A stretch of DNA of 37,866 nucleotides from Marinifilum sp. (GTDB lineage: Bacteria > Bacteroidota > Bacteroidia > Bacteroidales > CG2-30-32-10). Positions 15,488 through 24,120 of this stretch are shown piece by piece. The stretch lies in the NCBI GenBank assembly GCA_020718065.1, contig DYDE01000025.1, forward strand, positions 1 through 37,866, read 5' to 3'. The notes beneath the pieces are model-generated. The model was not told the DNA's origin and ran no database searches. It worked only from the letters and a program-made list of their open reading frames with translations. How positions within the stretch are numbered: the first letter of the stretch is position 1; every line of letters starts with the position of its first letter. A program made the position numbers and the translations under genes.

Positions 15488-15708
15488 AAAGATAATAATT
15501 CAAATATTTTCTAAAGATTATCAGTTCATATTAAGAACAATACATTGCCTTGGCAAAATATTTTTACTAGGCTGTGTTTTATTTCAATAATAAAATCAGA
15601 AAGAGTTTAAATTTGCAAAAAAAAATGGAGTTAAGTACCTCCTTAAAATAGCTAGTTTCTTTTTTATAGTATTAATGAATAATAAAATAACAATTAAATC
15701 TAAAAAAA

Positions 15709-16164
15709 ATGACAAAAAAAATTTTAACAATCGCAATCATAATCTTTATTTCATGCAGTATTTCATTCGCACAAAATAAAACGGATATTCCTTTTACTCA
15801 GGCCAAAAATTATTTTGTAAAAAACTCTTATAAAAAAGGAGATTTAAAAGTAAATAAGATACTTACACAAAAAGAATTTGATGATATTTTTGGTATGGCT
15901 TGTCTTATGGGAAATGAAGGAAAACCAACACCAATTGATTTTAAGAAACAATTCGTGCTTGTTGTAATAAATGATGAAACAAATGTTTCTACTGATCTGA
16001 TTCCGAAAAGCTTAAAAAAGGAAAAGAAAAATAAATTGATATTTGAATATGAAACGAAAATCGGCAAAGAACAAAATTATATAACACAACCATGTTTAAT
16101 AATTCTTGTTGATAAAAAGTATAAGAATTATGGAATAGAGTTAACAAATAATATAGTTAAATAA
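15709..16164 (+). CDS. Small secreted protein, possibly PrcB-C-like
   Basis: This 151-residue protein has a signal peptide (MTKKILTI, hydrophobic run to about residue 22, then FAQ). The mature part has an order of motifs like the PrcB C-terminal domain: ILTQKEFDDIFG near residue 48, then PIDFKKQFVLVVIND, a lysine-rich strand and a final CLIILVDKKYKNYGIEL strand. In spirochaetes PrcB is part of a surface protease complex; here there is no neighbouring protease, so I assign only a tentative fold. The gene is alone, with an unusually A-rich leader (TAAAAAAAATG) at its start. Confidence 0.65.
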   Translation: MTKKILTIAIIIFISCSISFAQNKTDIPFTQAKNYFVKNSYKKGDLKVNKILTQKEFDDIFGMACLMGNEGKPTPIDFKKQFVLVVINDETNVSTDLIPKSLKKEKKNKLIFEYETKIGKEQNYITQPCLIILVDKKYKNYGIELTNNIVK

Positions 16165-16225
16165 ATGACTCTGGTATTCAATTATCCTTTTTTATTGCTA
16201 TTTGATAAAACAATATTATTTTTTG

Positions 16226-16256
16226 TTGTTTTTTTGATTAAAAATAAGTAGGTTTG
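16226..16256 (+). promoter_or_regulatory. Bacteroidota-type promoter for the TPR-PAS gene
   Basis: A -7 element TAGGTTTG at 16249-16256 fits TAnnTTTG exactly, and a TTG at 16226-16228 lies 20 bases upstream, as expected for the -33 element. Transcription would start a few bases after 16256, about 5 bases before the ATG at 16267. Confidence 0.55.
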
Positions 16257-16266
16257 GATATTATTT

Positions 16267-18189
16267 ATGGAGAATATGAATAATATCCTGATAAAATATT
16301 TTATCTTCTTTTTTTTTATTTTCTCACTTTTTCAAGTCCATTCGCAAAATGGAGCAGATAGCTTAATTAATGCCCTCAAAACAGCAAAACAAGATACAGA
16401 TAAAGTTAATATATATTTGGGATTAGGTGATTTATACCAATCCGAAAATCCAGATACTGCTATATTTTATTATAAAAATGCTCTAAAACTTTCTGAGAAA
16501 TTAAACTCTTCAAAGTTCCTGGCAAAAAGCAATAATAGTTTAGGAGTATTGCATTGGAATATGGGCGCATACAAAAAGGCAATAGATTATTATAATCTGG
16601 CTTTATTGTTTTACGAAGATATTTATGACAAAAAGGGGATTGCAGACTGTTACCACAATATAGGAAATGTTCATTATTATCAGGGAACTTATGATAAAGC
16701 TTTGAAAAATTACGAAAAAGCACTGAAATTAAGAAAAGAACTTGGTAATAAAAAAGGAATGGCGTCTTGTTATAATAATATTGGAAATGTCAACTATTCT
16801 CAGGGAATAAATGATAAGGCACTGGAGTATTATCAAAAATCATTAAAAATTAAAGAGGAGTTGGGTGACAGAAAAGGAATGTTTTCTTGTTACAATAATA
16901 TTGGTGGTGTTCACAATGATCAGGGAAATTTTGATAAAGCACTGGAATATTTTCAAAAATCACTTGAAATAGCCAATGAACTTGGCGATAAAAAAGGGAT
17001 GGCATTGTCATACAACAATATTGGGCTGGTATTATCTGATAAAGGTATTTTTGATAAAGCATTGGAGTTTGATCTTAAATCTTTAAAACTCAGAGAAGAG
17101 ATAGATGATAAAAAGGGCATAGCAGATTCATATACAGGTATAGGCTCGGTTTATATGTCAATTGGAAATAATAATAAAGCTCTGGATTGTTATCTGAAAT
17201 CTTTAAAGATATATCAGGAATTGGAAGATAAATATGGAATGTCATTGACTTATGGTAGCATTGCAGAAATATATATTAAACTCAAAAAATATGATGATGC
17301 TATAGTGAATGGACAAAAAAGCCTGGACATTGCAATTGAAATAAACGCATTGCCATGGCAAAGAGTTGCATATAAGGCTTTATCTACTGCAAATGACAGC
17401 CTTGGAAACTCAAAAGATGCTTTGGGGTACTATAAGCTTTACAAACAAATAAATGACAGTTTATTTAATGAAAAAAGCAGCAAGCAGGTAAAACAAATTG
17501 AAGCCCGATACCAATCAGAAAAAAAACAGTTAGAAATAGATAACCTCACAAAAACTAAAATATTAAATTCAGAACAGATAAACAAACAGCAAATTGTTAT
17601 TATTTCATTAACAATTGGATTTCTTCTGATTATTATGTTTTCATTTCTGTTCTATATTCAAAATAAAGCTAAACAAAAAGCTAATTTATTGTTAAAACAA
17701 CAATATATAGAGATTCAAAAAAAGAATGATGAAATTGCTTGCCAAAATCAGGAACTAAAACAGCAAACGCAAGAGATTATTGTTCAGCGCGATTTGTTAA
17801 AAGATACAAATAATGAACTGGGAATGATCAATATTTTTCTCCAAAAAGTTCAGAATGTTCAGAGAAATAGAGACATGGTTGTTATTATATCTGACAATAA
17901 TGGTAAAATAGAATGGGTTAACAACGACTTTATTAAATTATATGGATATTCGAAAGATGAATACGCTTCACTTTACCATTCTGTTTTGGATAGAAGCGAA
18001 AACAAAGTTGACGCACTTCGTATGTTGATGAATAATCAGATATATACTTTTGAAACTGAGATTAAAACAAAAAATGAGGAGAGCGTAAATGTTAAATCAA
18101 TGTTTATACCTATTTTTGATAAAAACTATCAGCTATTTAGAATAATAACTATTGAAAATGAAATAATTACTGATTTTCCCAATGTTTAA
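16267..18189 (+). CDS. Secreted TPR, transmembrane and PAS protein without output domain
   Basis: This 640-residue protein has a signal sequence or membrane anchor (residues 8-26), then eight or nine tetratricopeptide repeats at about 45-400. The repeats are spaced exactly 40 residues apart (NIGNV-like motifs at 131, 171, 211 and 251), which is the TPR_12-type helix pair. A transmembrane helix spans 442-464, a coiled coil 465-530, and a PAS domain 535-635 (IISDNNGKIEWVNNDFIKLYGYSKDE). In related Bacteroidota sensors this layout is followed by a histidine kinase, SpoIIE phosphatase or LuxR domain; here the chain ends after PAS with no remnant downstream, so it may signal through a partner. An in-frame ATG at 16276 is an alternative start. 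Confidence 0.85.
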   Translation: MENMNNILIKYFIFFFFIFSLFQVHSQNGADSLINALKTAKQDTDKVNIYLGLGDLYQSENPDTAIFYYKNALKLSEKLNSSKFLAKSNNSLGVLHWNMGAYKKAIDYYNLALLFYEDIYDKKGIADCYHNIGNVHYYQGTYDKALKNYEKALKLRKELGNKKGMASCYNNIGNVNYSQGINDKALEYYQKSLKIKEELGDRKGMFSCYNNIGGVHNDQGNFDKALEYFQKSLEIANELGDKKGMALSYNNIGLVLSDKGIFDKALEFDLKSLKLREEIDDKKGIADSYTGIGSVYMSIGNNNKALDCYLKSLKIYQELEDKYGMSLTYGSIAEIYIKLKKYDDAIVNGQKSLDIAIEINALPWQRVAYKALSTANDSLGNSKDALGYYKLYKQINDSLFNEKSSKQVKQIEARYQSEKKQLEIDNLTKTKILNSEQINKQQIVIISLTIGFLLIIMFSFLFYIQNKAKQKANLLLKQQYIEIQKKNDEIACQNQELKQQTQEIIVQRDLLKDTNNELGMINIFLQKVQNVQRNRDMVVIISDNNGKIEWVNNDFIKLYGYSKDEYASLYHSVLDRSENKVDALRMLMNNQIYTFETEIKTKNEESVNVKSMFIPIFDKNYQLFRIITIENEIITDFPNV

Positions 18190-18282
18190 TAATTGGAAAA
18201 GTAAATAAAATAAGCTTATATTTATTAAAAAAGCTCTTTTACTCAAAGATAAATTCAATCACTCATTTAAGTATATTTACAT

Positions 18283-18465
18283 TTAGTTTTTTGGTTTTCT
18301 GGGAAAAAGCCTTCCAAGGCCAAATCCCAATACTCCACCACAAAAAAATATTCCAAAAAACAAAAGACCCCATATAAACCTAAATACAAACATTCCAATA
18401 TATGAAGCAACAATTATACCACAAATGATGCCTATAATAATCAGTGTTTTTTTTAATTGATCCAT
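18283..18465 (-). CDS. Small two-helix membrane protein
   Basis: The 60-residue product starts MDQLKKTL and has two hydrophobic helices (about 7-28 and 30-48) joined by a short FRF turn, with glycine-rich GGVLGFGLG and a basic RLFPRKPKN tail that should lie in the cytoplasm. I do not recognise a family. An upstream start at 18489 would add eight residues, but a TAGGTTTG promoter element at 18487-18494 overlaps that region, so the ATG at 18465 is preferred. It is convergent with the TPR-PAS gene and divergent from the ABC transporter genes. Confidence 0.6.
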   Translation of the reverse strand: MDQLKKTLIIIGIICGIIVASYIGMFVFRFIWGLLFFGIFFCGGVLGFGLGRLFPRKPKN

Positions 18466-18486
18466 TTTTTCTATTTTTGATAGGAA

Positions 18487-18494
18487 CAAACCTA
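18487..18494 (-). promoter_or_regulatory. -7 element TAGGTTTG for the small membrane protein
   Basis: Read on the minus strand it is TAGGTTTG, the same octamer as at 16249 and 34917. It lies 21 bases upstream of the ATG at 18465. I see no clear -33 element. Confidence 0.5.
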
Positions 18495-18550
18495 CATAAA
18501 ATTTCTATTTTATTATAATTTTTATGCATATTTTTTATTTATAAAAATGG

Positions 18551-18558
18551 TATATTTG
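18551..18558 (+). promoter_or_regulatory. -7-like element TATATTTG for the ABC transporter genes
   Basis: TATATTTG fits TAnnTTTG and lies inside what would be the N-terminal extension of the ATPase if translation began at 18547. It therefore favours the ATG at 18586, which is 27 bases downstream. A -33 element is not clear. Confidence 0.45.
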
Positions 18559-18585
18559 TTAACAAGATTTTATATAGCAAAACCT

Positions 18586-19527
18586 ATGAGTGGAGGAGTT
18601 GTATTAAAAATAGAGCACCTGAAGAAAAGCTTTGGAGAATTAAATGCAGTTGATGATTTATCATTAGAAATTCAACAAGGTGAAATTTTTGGGTTTCTTG
18701 GTCCAAATGGAGCAGGAAAAAGTACATCTATAAATATGATGTGTGGCTTACTTAAACCTGATGAAGGTAGTATTTATATCCGAAATAAAAAAGTCAATGG
18801 CGGAGATAAAGAGCTTCGTTCCATTGTTGGTATGTGTCCACAAGGACTTATATTGTGGACAAAACTTACATGCAAAGAACAATTGGTCCATATTGGAGAA
18901 ATGTATGGTGTACCATGTAAAATTGCAAAGGAAAGAGCAGATAAACTTCTTCTGGATATGGGATTAGAAAGCAAAAGAAACAAACTTGCAGGTACTTTAT
19001 CTGGGGGAATGCAACGCAGACTAAATTTAATAATGGCGCTTATGCATGACCCTCAAATCATTGTTTTGGATGAACCAGAAGCCGGTCTCGATCCTCAAAG
19101 TAGGGTAATGGTAAGAGATTATATTCGTTCTTTGTCTGAAATTAAAACAGTAATTCTAACCACACATAATATGGATGAAGCAGAAAGAGTTTGCGACAGG
19201 GTAGCTATTATAGATCATGGTAAATTACTTGAATTAGATACAATTGAAAACCTTAAACGCAGAAATAGAGAGGGGAATGTGCTGGAACTCGAAGTTGAAA
19301 ATGCTGACATGACAATAAAAGCAGTTCGGTTATTATCTTTTTATTCTACGAATATATCTGTATTTGGAAACCAAATTGTTATTTCGCAGAACGAGATTTT
19401 GGAAAAGCTTTCTGATATTCTCAAAGTATTTAAAACTAATGAAATAAAGCTTTCTGAAATTAAAGTTAGAGAAAATTCATTAGAAGATATTTTTATTAAC
19501 TTAACTGGTAGGAGATTAAGAGAATGA
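18586..19527 (+). CDS. ABC transporter ATP-binding protein
   Basis: This 313-residue ATPase drives an ABC-2 type exporter at the inner membrane. Walker A is GPNGAGKS (39-46), the Q-loop glutamine is in MCPQG (about 86), the signature is LSGGM (138-142), Walker B is IIVLDEPEAGLD (158-169), and the switch histidine is in TTHNMDEAE. The last 90 residues form a regulatory domain ending SLEDIFINLTGR, typical of the CcmA/DRA exporter group. The start at 18586 was chosen over 18547 because a promoter-like element lies between them and because relatives begin near MSGG. The stop overlaps the permease start in ATGA, which gives translational coupling. Confidence 0.92.
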   Translation: MSGGVVLKIEHLKKSFGELNAVDDLSLEIQQGEIFGFLGPNGAGKSTSINMMCGLLKPDEGSIYIRNKKVNGGDKELRSIVGMCPQGLILWTKLTCKEQLVHIGEMYGVPCKIAKERADKLLLDMGLESKRNKLAGTLSGGMQRRLNLIMALMHDPQIIVLDEPEAGLDPQSRVMVRDYIRSLSEIKTVILTTHNMDEAERVCDRVAIIDHGKLLELDTIENLKRRNREGNVLELEVENADMTIKAVRLLSFYSTNISVFGNQIVISQNEILEKLSDILKVFKTNEIKLSEIKVRENSLEDIFINLTGRRLRE

Positions 19528-20672
19528 AAATGATTAGTGTTATAAAAAAGAGTTTTTTGCTTCAAATCAGAGATTATTGGGCATTAATTATTACACTTAT
19601 TTCAGCTCCCTTTTTTGTAATGATCTACTGGGTTATTACAAGTGGGACTTCTACAACATATACATTATTGACAGTTAATAATGATAAATCAATACAGAAT
19701 TCTACTTATAATGCAGGCAATGAGCTTTTGAAAAGCTTTGCAATTATGAAATATGAAGGTGGAAGTTCTATATTAAATATTAAACAAATAAAAAGTATAG
19801 AAGATGGAAAATCGATACTTCTGAACAGGGATGCTGATGTATTGCTTAAAATTCCCGAGGATTTTACAAAAACAATTTTAAATAATGATAGTATAAAACC
19901 TTCAGTAAAGCTCTATGGAGATATAAGTAATCCTAGGTATTCTGTTGCTGCTATTATGGTTTTTACTGCTGTTGATGGATTTGTTAGAAATATAACCAAA
20001 ACAGAAAATGCTGTTGTATTAAATGAAGAGTTTATTGGAAATTCAAGCCAACGAACAGAATTTGAACTTTCAATTCCAGGCATCATTGTTTTTTCAATAG
20101 TTATGCTTTTATTTACTGCTGGTATGATTTTTATACGAGATATTGAAGCCAAAACCCTAAGCAGGCTGAAAATAACAAGAATGACTATTTTTGATTATGT
20201 GGGTGGTGTTACAATTATGCAATTATTTGTAGGAGCTTTATCTGTGATTATTACTTTTTGTACAGCGGTTGCTCTTGGTTTTAAAAGTAATGGCTCATTA
20301 TGGGTAGCCATTTTAATTAGTATTATTACTTTTCTGTCTATTGTAGGAATAACACTAATTATTGTGAGCTTTTGCAAAAACTCAATTATATTTCTTACAG
20401 CTGGAAATGTTCCATTGTTTATTCTGATGTTTTTGTCTGGCGCAATGATTCCTATTCCCAGAACTCCTCTTTTTACAATTGGAGAAAGAATAGTTGCGTG
20501 GAATGACTTTCTTCCACCAACACACGCAGTTATTGCGCTTAATAAAGTTGCAACACAGGGCGTAAAATTATCTGGAGTAATATACGAAATAGCTTTTTTG
20601 TCAGTACTTACGATTATTTATTTTGCTATAGGTATTTTATTATTTAAGAGGAAGCATTTAAGAATGGCATAA
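19524..20672 (+). CDS. ABC-2 type transporter permease
   Basis: This 382-residue membrane protein has the ABC-2 layout: one N-terminal transmembrane helix (about 20-40), a large extracytoplasmic loop (about 45-180, with YTLLTVNNDKS and a DADVLLKIPEDF segment), then five helices near 180-200, 225-250, 260-285, 290-315 and 355-376. The conserved FLSGAMIPIPRTP stretch before the last helices is typical. It forms the channel of the exporter with the preceding ATPase, overlapping it by 4 bases. The substrate is unknown; no membrane fusion protein or TolC-like gene is adjacent. Confidence 0.92.
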   Translation: MKMISVIKKSFLLQIRDYWALIITLISAPFFVMIYWVITSGTSTTYTLLTVNNDKSIQNSTYNAGNELLKSFAIMKYEGGSSILNIKQIKSIEDGKSILLNRDADVLLKIPEDFTKTILNNDSIKPSVKLYGDISNPRYSVAAIMVFTAVDGFVRNITKTENAVVLNEEFIGNSSQRTEFELSIPGIIVFSIVMLLFTAGMIFIRDIEAKTLSRLKITRMTIFDYVGGVTIMQLFVGALSVIITFCTAVALGFKSNGSLWVAILISIITFLSIVGITLIIVSFCKNSIIFLTAGNVPLFILMFLSGAMIPIPRTPLFTIGERIVAWNDFLPPTHAVIALNKVATQGVKLSGVIYEIAFLSVLTIIYFAIGILLFKRKHLRMA

Positions 20673-20688
20673 TTATTTTAAAATAATT
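20671..20688. terminator. AT-only palindrome between convergent genes
   Basis: AATTATTTTAAAATAATT is a perfect 18-bp palindrome just after the permease gene and 4 bases from the radical SAM stop. It may end transcription from both sides, but the stem has no G-C pairs, so it would be weak. Confidence 0.3.
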
Positions 20689-20691
20689 GCT

Positions 20692-21696
20692 TTATTCAGA
20701 GCAATTTCTACAAATATTAACACTTTTTCTGTTCTTAAATATTGTGTTTCTAAATTCTTTATATTTATTATTATTCCATATCTTAATAAATGATGTTTCT
20801 TTAAAGTTACCGAACTTAAAATCAGCATCTTTATCAAAACAGCAAGGAACAACATCACCATTCCATGTTACAACACATGAATGCCACATTTTAAAGCAAT
20901 TATTTACTAATGATTTTTTAATAACCCATTTTCCATTATTTAGTTTCTTGTATCGCAAATACTTGGTGTTATCTGGCATTAAGCAATTTCCTTCTGAATA
21001 ATCATAAAATTGAGCACTTTTAAGTTGAAGTTCATCAACACCTATTTCTTTTGTGAGTTTTATTATTTCTGGAATCTGATGTTCGTTTGTTTTTAATACT
21101 AAAAATTGAATAATTATATATGGATTTAATGATTTCATTGTTTTTTTTGCTTCAACAAGATTCTTAATACCTTCAATCACAAGATTGAGTTTTCCTCCTT
21201 TTCTGTATGAGGAGTAAGACTCTTGATTGGTTCCGTCCATTGAGATTATAATTCTGTTTAGTCCAGATTTTATAATTTTTTCAGAAGATTCTTTATTTAA
21301 AAAATGCCCATTTGTAGAAGTTCCTGAATATATTTTATTTTGATAAGCATAATTTACAAAATCAAAAAACAATGGATTTAAGAATGGTTCACCTTGAAAA
21401 TAAAGATTAACAAAAAGAAGATGTCTTCTCAATTCATCAATTATTCTTATATAGGTTTGCAAATCCATGTTTCCACTCTTTCTTTTTAATGTTTGCATTC
21501 CAGTTGGGCACTCAGGACAATGTAAATTGCAAATTGTTGTAGGTTCAATAGAGATACTATAAGGTTTTCCCCATAAAAGATCTCGTTTTAATAAAATCGA
21601 TAAAAAAAAACTCAAATGAATTTTAATGAAATTGATTGATTTATTTAAAGTAAGTAACTTTAAATAAGCAATACCTTGAGTTAATTTACTTTTCAC
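20692..21696 (-). CDS. Radical SAM/SPASM domain protein
   Basis: This 334-residue enzyme has the radical SAM cluster motif C56-NLH-C60-PE-C63, which holds the 4Fe-4S centre that cleaves S-adenosylmethionine. The TIM barrel continues with YFQGEPFLNP, SGTSTNGHFL and IIISMDGTNQESY. The C-terminal 70 residues are a SPASM-type domain, with CFKMWHSC, GDVVPCCFD and a final ICRNC (C329, C332), which binds further iron-sulfur clusters. SPASM enzymes modify peptides or proteins, but I find no precursor peptide gene nearby. The start is GTG at 21696. It follows the AI-2E family gene after 11 bases and is probably in the same transcript. Confidence 0.88.
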   Translation of the reverse strand: MKSKLTQGIAYLKLLTLNKSINFIKIHLSFFLSILLKRDLLWGKPYSISIEPTTICNLHCPECPTGMQTLKRKSGNMDLQTYIRIIDELRRHLLFVNLYFQGEPFLNPLFFDFVNYAYQNKIYSGTSTNGHFLNKESSEKIIKSGLNRIIISMDGTNQESYSSYRKGGKLNLVIEGIKNLVEAKKTMKSLNPYIIIQFLVLKTNEHQIPEIIKLTKEIGVDELQLKSAQFYDYSEGNCLMPDNTKYLRYKKLNNGKWVIKKSLVNNCFKMWHSCVVTWNGDVVPCCFDKDADFKFGNFKETSFIKIWNNNKYKEFRNTIFKNRKSVNICRNCSE

Positions 21697-21707
21697 AAAA
21701 TGAGTTT

Positions 21708-22808
21708 TTAATCTTCTAACTTATTAGTTAGTTTCTTAATTGCTGTAAATTTGCTAAAAAACTCTTTTGCAATGATTCTTAAGACAGTATAAGATGGGAT
21801 TGCTAATATCATTCCGGGAATTCCAGCTATGGAACCGGAAATCATTATTACTAGAAATATTTCAAGCGGATGCGCTTTAACACTATTTGAATAAATTGTA
21901 GGTTGCAAAAGCATACCATCCAATAAATTGATACAAATCAAAACAAGACTTATTTTCCCAGCTAAAGGAAGCATCCCAGAATAAAAGTCCATATCAAGGT
22001 TTCCAGAAAGTCCAAGAAGAATAGCTATAGCACCTCCAATAAACACTCCAACATAAGGAATTACATTCATCATTCCTGCAATTACTCCTATAATCAAAGC
22101 ATTTTTCAAACCTATTATATACATCCCTATTGTAATAAGTGTCATTACAATAAAAATATCAAGACATAAGCCTAAAAAATAATGAGAAAGCATACGTTTA
22201 CATTCTAAGAAAATATGTTTTATTTCAGTTTGGTAGTTTACAGGTGTTAAAGTCATAATAATATTCAAAAACAATCTGTCATCTTTAAGAAAGAAAAAGG
22301 TAATAAATGAAATAGCAAAGAATGCAACAAAGAAACTGCTGGTAAATCCAATAATTGAGTTTAACAGCGAAGATACATTTGACAAACTCATAATACTCAT
22401 TAATTTCGAAGAAAGAGTAGTTTCAATAGTTTCGTTTGCCCCAATAATATTATATTTATATACAAAAGATTCAATTAAACTTATTGGTTCTTTAAAACTA
22501 TTTGATAAAGTGCCTACATCAATTTTCGAAAACAATGCAGCCTGATTGCATATTATTGGTAAAAGAAAGATGAAAAGAGCAAAAAACAATGTTATCATTA
22601 ATAGCAAAGTAATAATAGCACTAAGACCTTGTGGAAAATACCATTTTCGTATTCTAATTTTACATAATCTTTTTACCAATGGTTGTCCAATAAGCGAAAG
22701 GACTGCTGCTATCAATATATAGGTAATTATGGTGGAAAAGTACCAAATAAAAAAACCAATTATTAATAATAATGGAATATAAAGAAGTTTCTTAGGTTGA
22801 ATATTCAT
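21708..22808 (-). CDS. AI-2E family transporter (PerM-like)
   Basis: This 366-residue protein has about seven transmembrane helices. The family block VIAGMMNVIPYVGVFIGGAIAILLGL (about residues 236-262) is plain, as is the final ISGSIAGIPGMILAIPSYTVLRII segment. AI-2E family members move small molecules or ions; only some carry autoinducer-2. The middle soluble part (about 85-150) is the usual long loop. A -7-like element TAATTTTG is seen on the minus strand at 22827-22834, about 19 bases before the start. The radical SAM gene follows immediately. Confidence 0.9.
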   Translation of the reverse strand: MNIQPKKLLYIPLLLIIGFFIWYFSTIITYILIAAVLSLIGQPLVKRLCKIRIRKWYFPQGLSAIITLLLMITLFFALFIFLLPIICNQAALFSKIDVGTLSNSFKEPISLIESFVYKYNIIGANETIETTLSSKLMSIMSLSNVSSLLNSIIGFTSSFFVAFFAISFITFFFLKDDRLFLNIIMTLTPVNYQTEIKHIFLECKRMLSHYFLGLCLDIFIVMTLITIGMYIIGLKNALIIGVIAGMMNVIPYVGVFIGGAIAILLGLSGNLDMDFYSGMLPLAGKISLVLICINLLDGMLLQPTIYSNSVKAHPLEIFLVIMISGSIAGIPGMILAIPSYTVLRIIAKEFFSKFTAIKKLTNKLED

Positions 22809-22826
22809 GATAAATTATGCTTTTTA

Positions 22827-22834
22827 CAAAATTA
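22827..22834 (-). promoter_or_regulatory. -7-like element TAATTTTG for the AI-2E/radical SAM genes
   Basis: Minus-strand TAATTTTG fits TAnnTTTG and lies 19 bases before the AI-2E family gene start. Such matches are frequent in AT-rich DNA. Confidence 0.35.
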
Positions 22835-22882
22835 ATGAATTTAAATACAAAAAAATACAATCTTGAAAAAAGAATAAAAAAA

Positions 22883-22904
22883 AGAGTGTTAAGTAAAACA
22901 CTCT
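22883..22904 (-). terminator. Rho-independent terminator of the tRNA-Pro gene
   Basis: AGAGTGTT (22883-22890) pairs with AACACTCT (22897-22904) around a 6-base loop. On the minus strand the hairpin is followed by a run of T (complement of the As at 22876-22883), 5 bases after the tRNA 3 prime end. Confidence 0.8.
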
Positions 22905-22909
22905 AAAAG

Positions 22910-22983
22910 TCGGGGTGAGAAGACTCGAACTTCCGACCACTTGCACCCCATGCAAGTACGCTAGCCAACTGCGCCACACCCCG
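22910..22983 (-). tRNA. tRNA-Pro (anticodon GGG)
   Basis: The minus strand begins CGGGGTGTGGCGCAGTTGG and ends CACCCCGA, giving a seven-pair acceptor stem with discriminator A. The anticodon stem CTTGC/GCAAG encloses the loop ATGGGGT, so the anticodon is GGG, reading CCC and CCU proline codons. The T arm contains GTTCGAGTC. The 74-base gene does not encode the CCA end. An intrinsic terminator follows. Confidence 0.95.
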
Positions 22984-23152
22984 TTGAAATTAAAAAGTCA
23001 GCAAAAGTAAACTATTTATTTAAAATAAAAAAGTTAATAGTTATTTTTACCTGTTTTTGAAGAATAGTTTTGTATTCTGAAATATTTTTATTAATTTTGA
23101 TTTCTATAAAAGATAAAATATTATTAAGTAGTTGAATTATTGATTTTTGAAT

Positions 23153-24055
23153 ATGGGAAAAAATATACTTGTAATCTTTTGCCTCCTATTTGAAGCTATA
23201 TTTGTAATAGCTCAATCTTCCCCCAAAAAAGAGTGGTCAGATAAGAAAGTAAACCATACTTTTTCACCTCCTTTGCATGATTATCCTTTTATGGGAAAAG
23301 AATTAGACTATGGAATTTTGCTTGGAGCAGCCAATTCTTTAACTGACATAGGAAATGGTACACAACAAATTACCGATATTCAAATTTTAGCTACAAATTT
23401 CAGTGTAGGAACTTATATTAGGTATCGTTTTGCTAGGCATTTTGGTGTAAGTGCAACTTTAAATTATGGAAAGATTACAGGTAGTGATGAATTATCTCCA
23501 GACAATGGACCATATGAAAAATTCAAAGAATTTGAAAACAATATATTTGAAATGGCATTAAGAGGTGAATTTTATTTAGCTCGAAAAGATTATAAAATGG
23601 GTAAAGTTTATGAAAGAAAAAATAATTTTTACCTGTTTGGAGGGGTTGCAGGTTTTTATAATCTTCCTCAATTAACTGTTTCTATGTGGGGAACAGAACA
23701 TAAAGAAATTACAACTGTTATAACAGGAGGAGGCAAAGTATCAGACAATGGGTCTGTTTATGATACAACAAAAAATATTACATACACTATAGGCTATAAT
23801 CCTACTAATTTTAGTTTTGCAATACCTTTTGGTTTTGGAATTAATCATACTCTTTTTAATAATTTCAGAATAGGTTTAGACATGGGTTACAGATATGCTT
23901 TTACTGATTATCTGGATGGCTTCATTAGTTCTGATAATACAAGAAATGATAGTTACATATTTACAAATATTACTTTTGGTTATGTAATTAAATATGCTGA
24001 TGGATTTAAGACTAAATACCACAAAAGAAAATTTAATAAACGTTATTATTGGTAA
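23153..24055 (+). CDS. DUF6089-type outer-membrane beta-barrel protein 1
   Basis: The 300-residue product has a signal peptide (MGKNILVIFCLLFEAIFVIAQ) and the pattern of an eight-stranded outer-membrane barrel. Characteristic pieces are ELDYGILLGAANSLTDIG near residue 49, RYRFARHFGVSATLNYGKITGSD, YLFGGVAGFYNLPQL, FGFGINHTLFNNFRIGLDMGYRYAFTDYLDG and a final aromatic-basic tail. These are hallmarks of the Bacteroidota DUF6089 family, of unknown role and sometimes linked to gliding or surface assembly. It is the most distant of three tandem paralogues. The ATG at 23153 gives the best signal peptide; a TTG two codons earlier is the alternative. Confidence 0.85.
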   Translation: MGKNILVIFCLLFEAIFVIAQSSPKKEWSDKKVNHTFSPPLHDYPFMGKELDYGILLGAANSLTDIGNGTQQITDIQILATNFSVGTYIRYRFARHFGVSATLNYGKITGSDELSPDNGPYEKFKEFENNIFEMALRGEFYLARKDYKMGKVYERKNNFYLFGGVAGFYNLPQLTVSMWGTEHKEITTVITGGGKVSDNGSVYDTTKNITYTIGYNPTNFSFAIPFGFGINHTLFNNFRIGLDMGYRYAFTDYLDGFISSDNTRNDSYIFTNITFGYVIKYADGFKTKYHKRKFNKRYYW

Positions 24056-24108
24056 TTTTAAATATTGAAAAAATATATTATTTTTTTATTTTATTTTAAA
24101 ACATTGAT

Positions 24109-24116
24109 TATTTTTG
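24109..24116 (+). promoter_or_regulatory. -7-like TATTTTTG four bases before a GTG start
   Basis: TATTTTTG is followed by TACT and then the GTG at 24121. The same arrangement (TACATTTG, TAAC, ATG) precedes the next paralogue at 25244-25259. If real, transcription would start at or next to the start codon, that is, a leaderless mRNA. Confidence 0.35.
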
Positions 24117-24120
24117 TACT

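Noticed and set aside
16640..17240. Regular DNA repeats of about 120 bp, possible CRISPR or minisatellite
   Set aside because: They are 40-codon TPR units in frame in the sensor gene; there are no spacers.
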